Source: Bacillota bacterium
GTDB lineage: Bacteria > Bacillota > Clostridia > Lachnospirales > Cellulosilyticaceae
DNA length: 25,841 nt
Reading direction: 5' to 3'
Assembly: GCA_023393125.1 (NCBI GenBank)
Contig: JAEWMQ010000053.1
Location: 1 to 25,841 of the forward strand
The first letter of the stretch is position 1, and every line of letters starts with the position of its first letter. The notes under the pieces were generated by a model. The model was given only the letters and a program-made list of their open reading frames with translations, searched no databases and was not told the origin of the DNA. Positions 14,491-22,782 of this stretch are shown here, piece after piece. The position numbers were made by a program, and so were the translations under genes.

Positions 14491-15813
14491 ATGGCAGAAT
14501 TTTTTAAAGGAATTGGAGTAATTCCATTTGGGGGAGCAAATTCAACAACCCCACTAGCATTCAAACACTATAATAAAGATGAAAAGGTAGGAGATAAGAC
14601 AATGGCAGAACATTTACGTTTTGCAATGTCTTACTGGCATACACTTTGTGCTGAAGGTGGAGATCCATTTGGTTCTGGTACAGCAGATAGACCTTGGAAT
14701 CAATCAGCTGATCCTATTGAAGTAGCAAAAGCTAAAGTTGATGCAGGCTTTGAATTTATGCAAAAATTAGGTATCGACTATTTCTGTTTCCATGATAGAG
14801 ATATCGCTCCAGAAGGTAAAGACCTTGCGGAAACTAATAAAATCCTTGATGAAGTAGTAGCTTACATCAAAGTTAAAATGCAAGAAACAGGAATAAAACT
14901 TCTTTGGGGAACAGCTAACTGCTTCAACAACAAACGTTTTATGCATGGTGCAGGAACAACTTGTAATGCAGAAGTATTTGCTTATGCAGCAGCTCAAATC
15001 AAAAAAGCAATTGAAGTAACAAAAGAATTAGGTGGAGAAAACTATGTATTCTGGGGTGGTAGAGAAGGTTATGAAACTCTCTTAAACACAGATACAGGAC
15101 TTGAACTTGATAACCTTGCAAGGCTTTTACAAATGGCAGTAGATTATGCTAAAGAAATTGGTTTCACAGGACAATTCCTTATCGAACCAAAACCAAAAGA
15201 ACCTACAAAACATCAATATGACTTTGATACAGCTACTGTACTTGCATTCCTTAGAAAATATAATTTAGATGCATACTTCAAAATGAATATTGAAGCTAAC
15301 CATGCAACACTTGCAGGACATACTTTCCAACATGAACTTAATATGTGCCGTATTAATAACGTATTAGGAAGCGTTGATGCTAACCAAGGTGATTTAATGT
15401 TAGGATGGGATACAGATCAATTCCCAACAAACATTTATGATGCAACAATGGCTATGTATGAAGTACTAAAAGCAGGTGGTATTGCACCAGGTGGATTTAA
15501 CTTTGACTCAAAAGTAAGAAGAGGCTCATTTGAAGAAGTAGATTTATTCATTGCTTACATTGCAGGTATGGATACTTTTGCAAAAGGTTTAAAAGTAGCT
15601 AATAACCTTTTAAAAGATGGTGTATTAGAGAACTTTATATCAGATCGCTATGCAAGCTTTAATGAAGGTATTGGTAAAGATATCGTAAGTGGTAACGTAG
15701 GATTTAAAGAATTAGAAGCTTATGCACTTAAACAACAACCAATTGTTAATAAGTCTGGTAGACAAGAATGGTTAGAAACTGTGGTTAACCAATATATCTA
15801 TAACGATAAATAA
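14491..15813 (+). CDS. xylA: xylose isomerase
   Basis: 440 residues, the usual length of group II (long) bacterial xylose isomerases. It converts D-xylose to D-xylulose, and also glucose to fructose. Catalytic H101 and D104 (FHDRD), the signature VFWGGREGYETLLNTD (186-201), metal and substrate residues E232 and K234 (IEPKPKEP), E268 and H271 (NIEANH), and D296, D307 and D309 (DTD) are all present. A perfect AGGAGGA precedes the ATG. Codon use differs from its neighbours, with many C-ending codons (ttc, aac, atc, tac). This suggests high expression, or less likely recent transfer. No xylulokinase or transporter gene is adjacent; a ROK repressor follows. Confidence 0.97.
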   Translation: MAEFFKGIGVIPFGGANSTTPLAFKHYNKDEKVGDKTMAEHLRFAMSYWHTLCAEGGDPFGSGTADRPWNQSADPIEVAKAKVDAGFEFMQKLGIDYFCFHDRDIAPEGKDLAETNKILDEVVAYIKVKMQETGIKLLWGTANCFNNKRFMHGAGTTCNAEVFAYAAAQIKKAIEVTKELGGENYVFWGGREGYETLLNTDTGLELDNLARLLQMAVDYAKEIGFTGQFLIEPKPKEPTKHQYDFDTATVLAFLRKYNLDAYFKMNIEANHATLAGHTFQHELNMCRINNVLGSVDANQGDLMLGWDTDQFPTNIYDATMAMYEVLKAGGIAPGGFNFDSKVRRGSFEEVDLFIAYIAGMDTFAKGLKVANNLLKDGVLENFISDRYASFNEGIGKDIVSGNVGFKELEAYALKQQPIVNKSGRQEWLETVVNQYIYNDK

Positions 15814-15824
15814 ATATGAATTAA

Positions 15825-15864
15825 TAAGTCTCTAAAGGAAGATTGCACTACCTTTAGAGACTTA
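15825..15864 (+). terminator. hairpin between xylA and the ROK regulator
   Basis: A 14-bp perfect stem (15825-15838 with 15851-15864) with a 12-base loop. There is no T run after it, so it could be a weak terminator, an mRNA 3'-end stabiliser that lets some transcription continue into the regulator, or both. Confidence 0.6.
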
Positions 15865-15910
15865 AATCATATATAATATAAAAAGAATAACAGTGTAAGG
15901 GGGAGGAGCA

Positions 15911-17071
15911 ATGAATAAAAGAGTAGTTTTAAAAGGTAATTTAATAAAAGAGACAAATTATAAAAAAATCCTAAAATTAATAGGCAAGGGTGAAAATCTA
16001 ACTAAACTAGATATTGCCTATACACTAAAAATTAGCATCCCTACTGTTACTACTAATATTAATGAGTTAAAAGAAGCTGGTATTATTGAAGAAGTAGAAT
16101 CGGATATTTATACTGGTGGAAGAAAGCCTAAAATTATTAAGCTAATTCCTAATGCAAGGATTTCCATTGGAATGAGCATTACTAAATATAAAGTAGCAGT
16201 AGCTGCAATGAATTTACTAAATGAAGTACTTATTTCTAAAGAAATTGATTGCGAAGAAGATCAACTTATGACTTATTTTATAAAAGGTAAGGAGTTAGTA
16301 GATCAAGTTATAGAGGAGCTTAAAATACCAGAAGAAAACTTATTAGGAATTGGTATCTCTATTCCTGGAACACTTAATCAAAATCTAGGGATTATAGAAC
16401 AAACTAATATGGGATATAAAGAGATTCCATTAAATCAAATTTATGATTTATTTAATGACACTGTATATGTAGAAAATGAAGCCAACCTGTCTTTATTAGC
16501 AGAGAAGAATTTGGGTAAATATGAAGAGCTTAAGAACCTTATTTATATTGGAATTAATGAAGGTCTAGGTGGCGGTATTTTTGTAAATGGCGATCTCTAT
16601 ACAGGGACAAGTGGGCGTGCTGGTGAATTTGGTCAGATGCGCTTAGTAGAAAAAGATACTGGTAGAGCCTACAAAGTAGAGGATCATATATCTACTCGTA
16701 GTCTACTTATGCGTTATAAACAGCGTACAGGAGAGACTATAAAGAGTTTTTTAAAGTTTGAAACTCTAGTAAAAATGAATGATCCTATTGCATGTGAGAT
16801 ATTAGAAGAAGGAATGGAAATCTTAATGATGACCATCTATAACCTTACAATGGTATTAGATATTCAAACACTTATTATAGGGGGTAAAGTAGGGAGGTTA
16901 ATAAAAGAACAACCTACCGTTTTACAAAATGTTGTTAATAAGTATAATGAGATTATGAATAAGTTAGATTTAGATATTACTTTTTCAGAGATTAAAAATA
17001 CAACGACTTTAGGAGCAGCGCTTCTACCAATCTTAGATCTCTATAAAATTAATAATGAAAATGAATTATAA
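15911..17071 (+). CDS. ROK-family transcriptional repressor (XylR-like)
   Basis: 386 residues: N-terminal winged helix (about 15-75, with LTKLDIAYTLKISIPTVTTNI as helix-turn-helix and GGRKPK as wing) followed by a ROK sugar-kinase-like domain. The sugar-kinase part has IGISIPG (about 153-159), YVENEANLSLLAEKNLG (about 190-206) and INEGLGGGIFVNGDLYTG. After GEFGQMRL the usual zinc motif CxCGxxGC is missing, unlike many ROK proteins. Its position directly after xylA suggests that it controls xylose use as XylR does, released by xylose binding, but xylose specificity is inferred from context. AAGGGGGAGG precedes the ATG. Confidence 0.88.
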   Translation: MNKRVVLKGNLIKETNYKKILKLIGKGENLTKLDIAYTLKISIPTVTTNINELKEAGIIEEVESDIYTGGRKPKIIKLIPNARISIGMSITKYKVAVAAMNLLNEVLISKEIDCEEDQLMTYFIKGKELVDQVIEELKIPEENLLGIGISIPGTLNQNLGIIEQTNMGYKEIPLNQIYDLFNDTVYVENEANLSLLAEKNLGKYEELKNLIYIGINEGLGGGIFVNGDLYTGTSGRAGEFGQMRLVEKDTGRAYKVEDHISTRSLLMRYKQRTGETIKSFLKFETLVKMNDPIACEILEEGMEILMMTIYNLTMVLDIQTLIIGGKVGRLIKEQPTVLQNVVNKYNEIMNKLDLDITFSEIKNTTTLGAALLPILDLYKINNENEL

Positions 17072-17085
17072 AATATAGATGATAC

Positions 17086-17128
17086 AAAGGGACTAGAACA
17101 TTTATGGATAAACTAGTCCCTTTTGTTT
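17086..17128 (+). terminator. terminator after the ROK regulator
   Basis: A perfect 11-bp stem AAAGGGACTAG (17086-17096) with CTAGTCCCTTT (17113-17123), followed by TGTTT. It separates the xylose genes from the envelope cluster. Confidence 0.9.
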
Positions 17129-17233
17129 ATGGCTAAATACAAAGTTCTTAAGAAATCTTAATTCATAGAACCTAAAAATATTAAGAAACACCTATTATTC
17201 TAATAGTATAAAAAGTAAGAAGGAGAGAAGTAA

Positions 17234-17923
17234 ATGGCTAAGAGGGATTATAGGAGCTACAATATCCTGGGAGATGAGTTACAAAAAGAAACGAACTTAC
17301 AACCTTCGGATCAAAAAGATAATAAAGAGAAAGAAATAAATCAACTTGATTCCATTGAAGAAGTAGATGTTTTACAGGAAAAAATTGATATTAGTCAACC
17401 ATTTATAGAAGTGTCTACAACGAAGGAGTCTATAGGAATAGATAAAGAGCCAATTGAAGAAGTTAAGTTAGCTGAAAGTAATAATAGTAGTAGTATAGAT
17501 AGTGATTTTGAAAAAAAAGTAAACAATGACACTTCATTTTCAAACTATAAGGATAATTATCAAAAGAAGGAAAGAAGTAGATTAGTCAAGTGGGGCCTAC
17601 GTTTATCAAAGTTTATAATCATTTTAATGTTACTTCCGTTCATCGGAATTATATTAAGTGCAGTCCTTACTTTTCTTGGATTTTTTATAGCTGGAATAGT
17701 AGGGTCCTTTGGCTTGGGAATATTCCTTATAGGGGTAACAAGCTTTTTTGCTACGCAAATTAGTGTATTATTAATAGCCCTAGGAATAACAAGCAGTATA
17801 ACGGCATTATCCTTTGGTGCCATATTAACTATTCTATTTATAATGATGATCAAACAAGTAAGAAGCCTACTACAAAAATATCGTAAACCTAAAAGAACAC
17901 GCACCATTCAGGAGGGCAGGTAA
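17234..17923 (+). CDS. membrane protein with long acidic disordered N-terminus
   Basis: 229-residue protein of unknown function. Residues 1-115 are hydrophilic, rich in Glu, Asp, Ser and Lys, low in hydrophobics, and probably disordered and cytoplasmic. Residues about 126-207 hold three hydrophobic, Gly-rich segments, and the tail is basic (KYRKPKRTRT). The membrane part resembles in general style the DUF1700/HAAS proteins found beside DUF4097 genes, but the N-terminal helical HAAS domain is not visible, so this is a resemblance only. AAGGAGAG precedes the ATG. The stop is 2 bases before the next ATG, with AGGAGG inside this gene, so the two are cotranslated. The membrane part may assist the exported partner. 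Confidence 0.72.
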   Translation: MAKRDYRSYNILGDELQKETNLQPSDQKDNKEKEINQLDSIEEVDVLQEKIDISQPFIEVSTTKESIGIDKEPIEEVKLAESNNSSSIDSDFEKKVNNDTSFSNYKDNYQKKERSRLVKWGLRLSKFIIILMLLPFIGIILSAVLTFLGFFIAGIVGSFGLGIFLIGVTSFFATQISVLLIALGITSSITALSFGAILTILFIMMIKQVRSLLQKYRKPKRTRTIQEGR

Positions 17924-17925
17924 AC

Positions 17926-19113
17926 ATGAAGAAATGGCTTATTATCTTTAGCTTAATATGTGGGGTTAGTTTTATAATAAGTGCTGCTATTGCAGGACAA
18001 GTTTATTATAAGGAATTAAATACTTATACAGATTATGATAAACAGGAATTAGATATAAATGCCCTACAAAGTATTTATATAGATTCACAAATTCCTATTC
18101 AGGTAGAAGTAACGGAGGGAAAGCCATACGTAGAATTTAATCAAAGTTTCATAGATCTATTAGGTATGGCACCTGAATTTGAATTAGAAATAAAGACCAA
18201 AGGAAATAGTACTTATATTGACTTAGAACAGATCAAAGAAACAACTATTTATTTAGGAGTTCAAGAAGATATAGCAAGTCTTACAGTCTATTTGCCTCAA
18301 AAGTCATATGACACAATACAAATACAAAATAATCAATATACGTATTACAGTCGAAGAGCAGATCATGTGATTAGCCTAGAGGATATAGATGCCAAGAAGG
18401 TTAACATAGATGTAGCATATTCAGAAGTAAGTCTAAAAGGAAATTATGAGCAAATATTAACACATATGGACTCAGGTGTATTAGAAATTCATTCTAACCA
18501 GCCTACACAGCTAGAAGTCGGAGGAAATGTAAAAACTAATTTAACAGGTCAGTATGAAAGCATTGATATACAAGATGTATATAATAGAGAAATCTATGTA
18601 GATTCAGAAATACCTACTCATATTAGACTATCAAGCAATCATTCTGATATTAAATTAAGAGGAAAATATGACAAGATTAATATAGAAGGATATAGTAATA
18701 CTATAGATGCTAAATCAGATAGTGTATGTAAGATTATGGTAGAAAATGAAGACGGTTATATCAACTTAAATGGTGCTTTTGAGGAGATAGTAGTTAATGA
18801 TGGAGAGCAAGCTTCTATAGATATACAAACAACAGTTATACCAGAATGTATTAAGATTCTAGGGTATGTTACAGACCCTGTTAGTTTAACCTTGCCTTCT
18901 AATATTAAAGGCTTCGAGCTAAACTACTTAGGTGACCCTCAATATGAAGAGTGGAATAAGGTAGTAAGTGAGTTTAATGTAGTGGAAGGCGTATCACCAA
19001 AGGGAGAAAGAATATATACCTATGGAGATGGTTCTATACCTATTACTATAGATGCTAACTCAGATTTTAGACTGGAGATTATAGATGGTGGCTATAGCAG
19101 TGAAGTACAATAA
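17926..19113 (+). CDS. exported DUF4097-like beta-strand repeat protein
   Basis: 395 residues. The N-terminus is a membrane anchor or signal segment (about 4-25, WLIIFSLICGVSFIISAAIAG), with no lipobox cysteine that I can identify confidently. The rest is rich in beta strands with repeated turns of the type found in DUF4097 (putative adhesin or sensor beta-helix), for example the segments around DIDAKKVNIDVAYSEVSL and KLRGKYDKINIEG, where D/N alternate with hydrophobics. It is predicted to face the outside of the membrane. DUF4097 proteins often sit beside HAAS/DUF1700 or two-component genes and are thought to respond to envelope state. Here a VanS-like kinase follows by 20 bases, so it may be a sensor accessory. 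Confidence 0.75.
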   Translation: MKKWLIIFSLICGVSFIISAAIAGQVYYKELNTYTDYDKQELDINALQSIYIDSQIPIQVEVTEGKPYVEFNQSFIDLLGMAPEFELEIKTKGNSTYIDLEQIKETTIYLGVQEDIASLTVYLPQKSYDTIQIQNNQYTYYSRRADHVISLEDIDAKKVNIDVAYSEVSLKGNYEQILTHMDSGVLEIHSNQPTQLEVGGNVKTNLTGQYESIDIQDVYNREIYVDSEIPTHIRLSSNHSDIKLRGKYDKINIEGYSNTIDAKSDSVCKIMVENEDGYINLNGAFEEIVVNDGEQASIDIQTTVIPECIKILGYVTDPVSLTLPSNIKGFELNYLGDPQYEEWNKVVSEFNVVEGVSPKGERIYTYGDGSIPITIDANSDFRLEIIDGGYSSEVQ

Positions 19114-19133
19114 GTCTAGAGGAAGGTGAAATA

Positions 19134-20927
19134 ATGAAACTTAGAAAGAAAACAGATACCGAGCGTATAAATAAGCCACCTTTTAAAGAAAGAATAAGTA
19201 AGGTTTATGAAACAGGAAAGACAACAGTTGGTAAACATTTGTGGTTAGAATTACTAGCAATGGTTGTATTGGCACTTATTGCAGCAACTTCTGTTTTCTT
19301 GGTAGTGTCTCATTTTATTAATCGTACTGATATGGGAACAAATCAGTACGTTACTTATACTGAGGGAAGAGAATATGTTCAAAATCAATTACTGAATATA
19401 GTACAGGAAATTAATAATATAGATTTATCTAGTATGGATAAGAATATTGATTATATCTCTTTAGAGGAAGTAATCCAATATGAAGATGAGTATATGATAG
19501 AACAATTCTTAGGGCTTGATGAGGAAGAGCTAAATGTGGGAAATAATAATAGAGAGGCAGCTCTAAGAGAACTCTATACTCAATTAAGAATGTTATATAA
19601 AAATAATACGTGGAGTAAAGATACTGTTGATCAGGCTATAACGCAATATTTTACTTCTAGAGGAATTACAAAAGAAGCTTTGCTAGAAGCAAAAGTAAAG
19701 CAGATATTAGAGAATGCATTAGGTGACTATTTCTTTTATAGTGATTCCATTACTTACTTAGTGGATGCTACAGGAAAGATTAAGTATCAGGATGGTGTAG
19801 TAGATAGTTTAAATCTTATTAATGCCATTCAAAAGGCTAATAATAGCGAAGCAAGTGGAGATAGCAGCAAATTTATAGGTATTTATCCAGTTACCTTAAA
19901 TAACGAAGTATATTATTTATATAATGAAACTGTTATAGAGCCTTTTTATCATACGGTTCATACTGATTTAGGGAATATTCTAGGATTTATTGCAGGAGCA
20001 GGCTTATTTATTTTAATCATTTTTAGATTAACAAGGGATAAAGTAGCATATATTGAATACCTTTCTGAGTGTTTAGGAGAAATCTCAAAGGGAGATTTAA
20101 ATTATAAAATAGAAGTAATAGGAGAAGACGAGCTAGCTGAGGTGGCGCAATCTATTACACACATGGAAGAGAAGCTAAAATATCAAATAGAAGCACAGGT
20201 TCAAGCAGAAAAGAGCAAAAACGAACTAGTAACTAATGTGGCTCATGATCTTAGAACGCCACTTACTTCGATTATAGGATATATTGGTCTTGTAAAGGAT
20301 GGAGCGACTCATAATAAGGAAGATCAAATGAAATATTTAGATATTGCCTATACGAAAGCTGAAAAATTAAAGATATTAATTGAAGACTTATTTGAGCTAA
20401 CTAAGTTCCATCAACAAGCTATTAAACTAAAAAAAGAAAAAATATCTATAAGTAATTTAATGAATCAATTAATTGAAGAATTAATGCCTTTAGCAAGTGA
20501 TAAAAATATAGAAATAGAAACTTATATTGATAATACTGGTACTATGGCAGAAGTAGATATTCAGAAGATGACAAGAGTATTTGAGAACTTAATTGAAAAT
20601 GCTATTAAATATAGCCCACAAGAGGAAGTAATTTATATAGAACTTAGATCTACAGAGGATAGAATTTATATTGCTGTTAGTAATGCCTTTGATAATATTT
20701 TACCAGAAGAAGTCTCCCATTTCTTTGAACGTTTTTATAGAGCGGATAAGTCTAGAAATAGTATGGCAGGTGGAAGTGGTTTAGGATTAGCTATTGCCAA
20801 AAATATAGTAGAATTACATGGTGGAGACATAGGGGCTACTATTAATAATGATTTAATAAGTTTTAAAGTAAGATTACCTAGGTCCAAAGAAGGTACTAGC
20901 ATAACAAAAGGTGTAAAAGTAGAGTAA
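19134..20927 (+). CDS. VanS-like sensor histidine kinase with large outer domain
   Basis: 597-residue kinase. TM1 spans about 37-62, the outer domain of about 215 residues about 63-280, and TM2 about 281-299. HAMP follows, then a coiled-coil segment and the box NVAHDLRTPLTSIIGY with H371, the N box with N489 and G2 GSGLGLAI (547-554). The G1 box lacks the DxGxG motif (VSNAFDNILPEE, about 515-526), as in some VanS-type kinases where it is degenerate. The kinase part groups with VanS-like kinases, but the outer domain does not look like a VanS domain and I do not recognise it. It follows the DUF4097-like gene by 20 bases behind GAGGAAGGTGA. Confidence 0.9.
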   Translation: MKLRKKTDTERINKPPFKERISKVYETGKTTVGKHLWLELLAMVVLALIAATSVFLVVSHFINRTDMGTNQYVTYTEGREYVQNQLLNIVQEINNIDLSSMDKNIDYISLEEVIQYEDEYMIEQFLGLDEEELNVGNNNREAALRELYTQLRMLYKNNTWSKDTVDQAITQYFTSRGITKEALLEAKVKQILENALGDYFFYSDSITYLVDATGKIKYQDGVVDSLNLINAIQKANNSEASGDSSKFIGIYPVTLNNEVYYLYNETVIEPFYHTVHTDLGNILGFIAGAGLFILIIFRLTRDKVAYIEYLSECLGEISKGDLNYKIEVIGEDELAEVAQSITHMEEKLKYQIEAQVQAEKSKNELVTNVAHDLRTPLTSIIGYIGLVKDGATHNKEDQMKYLDIAYTKAEKLKILIEDLFELTKFHQQAIKLKKEKISISNLMNQLIEELMPLASDKNIEIETYIDNTGTMAEVDIQKMTRVFENLIENAIKYSPQEEVIYIELRSTEDRIYIAVSNAFDNILPEEVSHFFERFYRADKSRNSMAGGSGLGLAIAKNIVELHGGDIGATINNDLISFKVRLPRSKEGTSITKGVKVE

Positions 20928-21065
20928 TAAAGAAAACAAGGCCTATCTATTACAATAAGTAGAGGTTACCTATATAATAAAAGATAGATAGTTAATAACT
21001 TATATAAATAGTAGAAACAAAAAGGCACGCTAAGATTAAGGTAATAAGCAAATGAGGTGATTAAA

Positions 21066-21758
21066 ATGGGGCAAGAAACAATACTAATAGTAGATGATGA
21101 AAAAGAAATAAGAGATTTGATAGAAATCTATTTAAAGAATGAAGGGTATACAGTAGAAAAAGCAGGGACAGGTCTAGAAGCTCTTCAATTAGTAGAGGAA
21201 AAGCAAATAGACTTAATTATACTAGATGTTATGATGCCAGTAGTAAACGGTATTGATGCTTGTATTAAGATTAGAGAACAGTACAATACACCAATTATCA
21301 TGCTTTCAGCTAAAGTAGAAGATATTGATAAAATATTAGGTTTATCTGTTGGAGCAGATGATTATCTTGCAAAACCATTTAATCCACTAGAGCTTATTGC
21401 TAGAGTTAAGGCACAACTTCGTCGTTTCACTAAATTAAATACAGCTCATACAAGTAGTAAAATACTAGAGCAAGATGGGTTAACCCTTAATTTAGAAACG
21501 GGTAAGGTTCACAAAAATGGTCAAGAGATAAATCTTACCCCTACTGAATTAAGTATATTAAAGCTTTTATGGATGAATAAAGGCATGGTGTTTAAAATAG
21601 AGACAATTTATGAACGTGTATGGGGACAGGAGTATTTTGATAACAATAATACAGTAATGGTTCATATTAGAAAACTAAGAGAGAAGATAGAAGAAAATCC
21701 TAGGACTCCTGACTATATTTATACTGTATGGGGCGTAGGATATAAGTTTGGAGAATAA
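21066..21758 (+). CDS. VanR-like OmpR-family response regulator
   Basis: 230-residue regulator with an intact receiver (acidic DDE, phospho-Asp in LIILDVMMP, LSAK, and YLAKPFNPLELIAR) and a C-terminal winged helix (NNTVMVHIRKLREKIEENPRTPDYIYTVWGVGYKF). ATG 21066 lies 8 bases after GAGG within TGAGGTGATTAAA. An upstream GTG at 21057 is inside this ribosome binding site. It lies 138 bases after its kinase, and the gap (20928-21065) contains only weak AGATAGA-type repeats. It is the likely output of the 17234-20927 cluster, which it may regulate. Its targets cannot be seen. Confidence 0.92.
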   Translation: MGQETILIVDDEKEIRDLIEIYLKNEGYTVEKAGTGLEALQLVEEKQIDLIILDVMMPVVNGIDACIKIREQYNTPIIMLSAKVEDIDKILGLSVGADDYLAKPFNPLELIARVKAQLRRFTKLNTAHTSSKILEQDGLTLNLETGKVHKNGQEINLTPTELSILKLLWMNKGMVFKIETIYERVWGQEYFDNNNTVMVHIRKLREKIEENPRTPDYIYTVWGVGYKFGE

Positions 21759-21768
21759 AGATTGATAC

Positions 21769-21810
21769 AAAGAGATGGCCTTTTAGAGGGTACATCTCTT
21801 TATATATATG
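21769..21810 (+). terminator. terminator after the VanR-like gene
   Basis: A 9-bp stem AAAGAGATG (21769-21777) with CATCTCTTT (21793-21801), with an imperfect inner extension, followed by TATATATAT. The tail is not a pure T run, so it may be leaky. Confidence 0.65.
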
Positions 21811-21850
21811 GTGATGCTGTTAAGATTGTGTCAAGAAAGTTTGTAATAGC

Positions 21851-21878
21851 TTGACTATAGAAATAGGTTCCATATAAT
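21851..21878 (+). promoter_or_regulatory. promoter of the small exported-protein gene
   Basis: TTGACT (21851-21856), a 16-base spacer and TATAAT (21873-21878) form one of the best promoters in the window. Transcription would start near 21885, about 95 bases before the gene. Confidence 0.7.
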
Positions 21879-21979
21879 ATATAAAAATATGCGAAAAATT
21901 AAAGGGTTTGAAAGATATAACTAGGTACATTCGAAAACAAAATCGAATAAGAAGTATGGGGAAAGAGGGAATAAAACAG

Positions 21980-22480
21980 ATGATAAATACAAAGCAAATT
22001 TTTAAAATAATAGGTTTATTTGCTTTAATAGGAGCAATTACTAGCATTGTACTACTTTTAATGTGGAAACAAAATGAAAGTATTAAAGTAAATGGTATAC
22101 GCTTACCTTATTTAGATGATACAACACGTTTTGAGGTACATTATCCTTATAATTGGGAGACTGGAAAGAGTAAAGTAAAACAAGATGGAAAAAAAGGTAT
22201 TACTATCTATGTAAATAAAGATGAAGCAGATACGATTTATTGTTATTATACTGAGGAATCTATCGAATTAAATACAACAGGTTTTGAAAATACAAGCTTT
22301 ACAACCTCACAAGGTTTAAAGGGAGATATGTATAGCAAAGAAGAAAATGAGCGAAAAGTGATAGATGTAGTATTTGAAAATCAAAAATATGGTATACATA
22401 TAGATGTGTCTAATCAAAATTGGCAGCAATATGAAGATGCTATTATGAAAATAATGGAGTCATTTATCATTGTTCAATAG
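21980..22480 (+). CDS. membrane-anchored exported protein of unknown function
   Basis: 166-residue protein starting at ATG 21980 behind AAAGAGGG (10-base spacing). The frame remains open to TTG 21908, but the extra 24 residues are Arg/Lys rich and have no ribosome binding site. A single hydrophobic segment (about 9-28, FKIIGLFALIGAITSIVLLL) anchors the protein. The outer part has Tyr- and Trp-rich beta strands (YLDDTTRFEVHYPYNWETG, IDVVFENQKYGIHIDVS). The RFEVHYPYNWE motif resembles PsbP/DUF1795-like beta folds, but the match is weak. It lies directly after the VanR-like gene with its own promoter and may be an output or accessory of that system. No function can be assigned. Confidence 0.72.
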   Translation: MINTKQIFKIIGLFALIGAITSIVLLLMWKQNESIKVNGIRLPYLDDTTRFEVHYPYNWETGKSKVKQDGKKGITIYVNKDEADTIYCYYTEESIELNTTGFENTSFTTSQGLKGDMYSKEENERKVIDVVFENQKYGIHIDVSNQNWQQYEDAIMKIMESFIIVQ

Positions 22481-22622
22481 CTAGTAAGTTTCATATAGAA
22501 CATTGAGCTATTTAATCTTAAGACATTTAGATGTTAATAGAATGTCTATTCATATTTCATAGCAGATTGTGATTAGCAGTAAAGAGTAAGCAATTATATA
22601 ATATTAGCTTAAGTATGTTAAG

Positions 22623-22662
22623 AAATACAGGGAATCATTAATTTGATACCCTGTATTTTTTT
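22623..22662 (+). terminator. terminator upstream of the marR operon
   Basis: A 10-bp stem AAATACAGGG (22623-22632) with CCCTGTATTT (22649-22658), an inner ATCA/TGAT helix and a T run. It lies about 140 bases after the 166-residue gene and is the strongest 3' signal before the marR promoter. The stretch 22481-22622 also has a weak AATAGCT/AGCTATT hairpin (22476-22512) and an AGACATT/AATGTCT repeat (22521-22547). Confidence 0.87.
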
Positions 22663-22704
22663 ATGCAATAAAATATTAATTAAATATAAAAGATTAATAA
22701 GATA

Positions 22705-22758
22705 TTGATTTTACAAACAAAAGATAATATATTACGTATAAAGGCAATATATTACCTT
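22705..22758 (+). promoter_or_regulatory. marR promoter with two operator-like elements
   Basis: TTGATT (22705-22710), a 17-base spacer and TATATT (22728-22733) make a good promoter. The sequence AATATATTAC occurs at 22726-22735, over the -10, and again at 22746-22755, exactly 20 bp later. The first lies in the perfect palindrome TAATATATTA (22725-22734). The second lies in a near-palindrome (22741-22758, AAGGCAATATATTACCTT) with one mismatched pair. Both suit a MarR-type dimer and suggest autorepression. A leader hairpin (22741-22747 with 22764-22770) ends one base before AGGAGGA. Confidence 0.6.
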
Positions 22759-22782
22759 TTATTTTGCCTTAGGAGGAATAAT

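Noticed and set aside
19134..20927. Vancomycin resistance operon
   Set aside because: The kinase and regulator are VanS/VanR-like in sequence style only; there are no vanH, vanA or vanX-type genes, so resistance is not supported.
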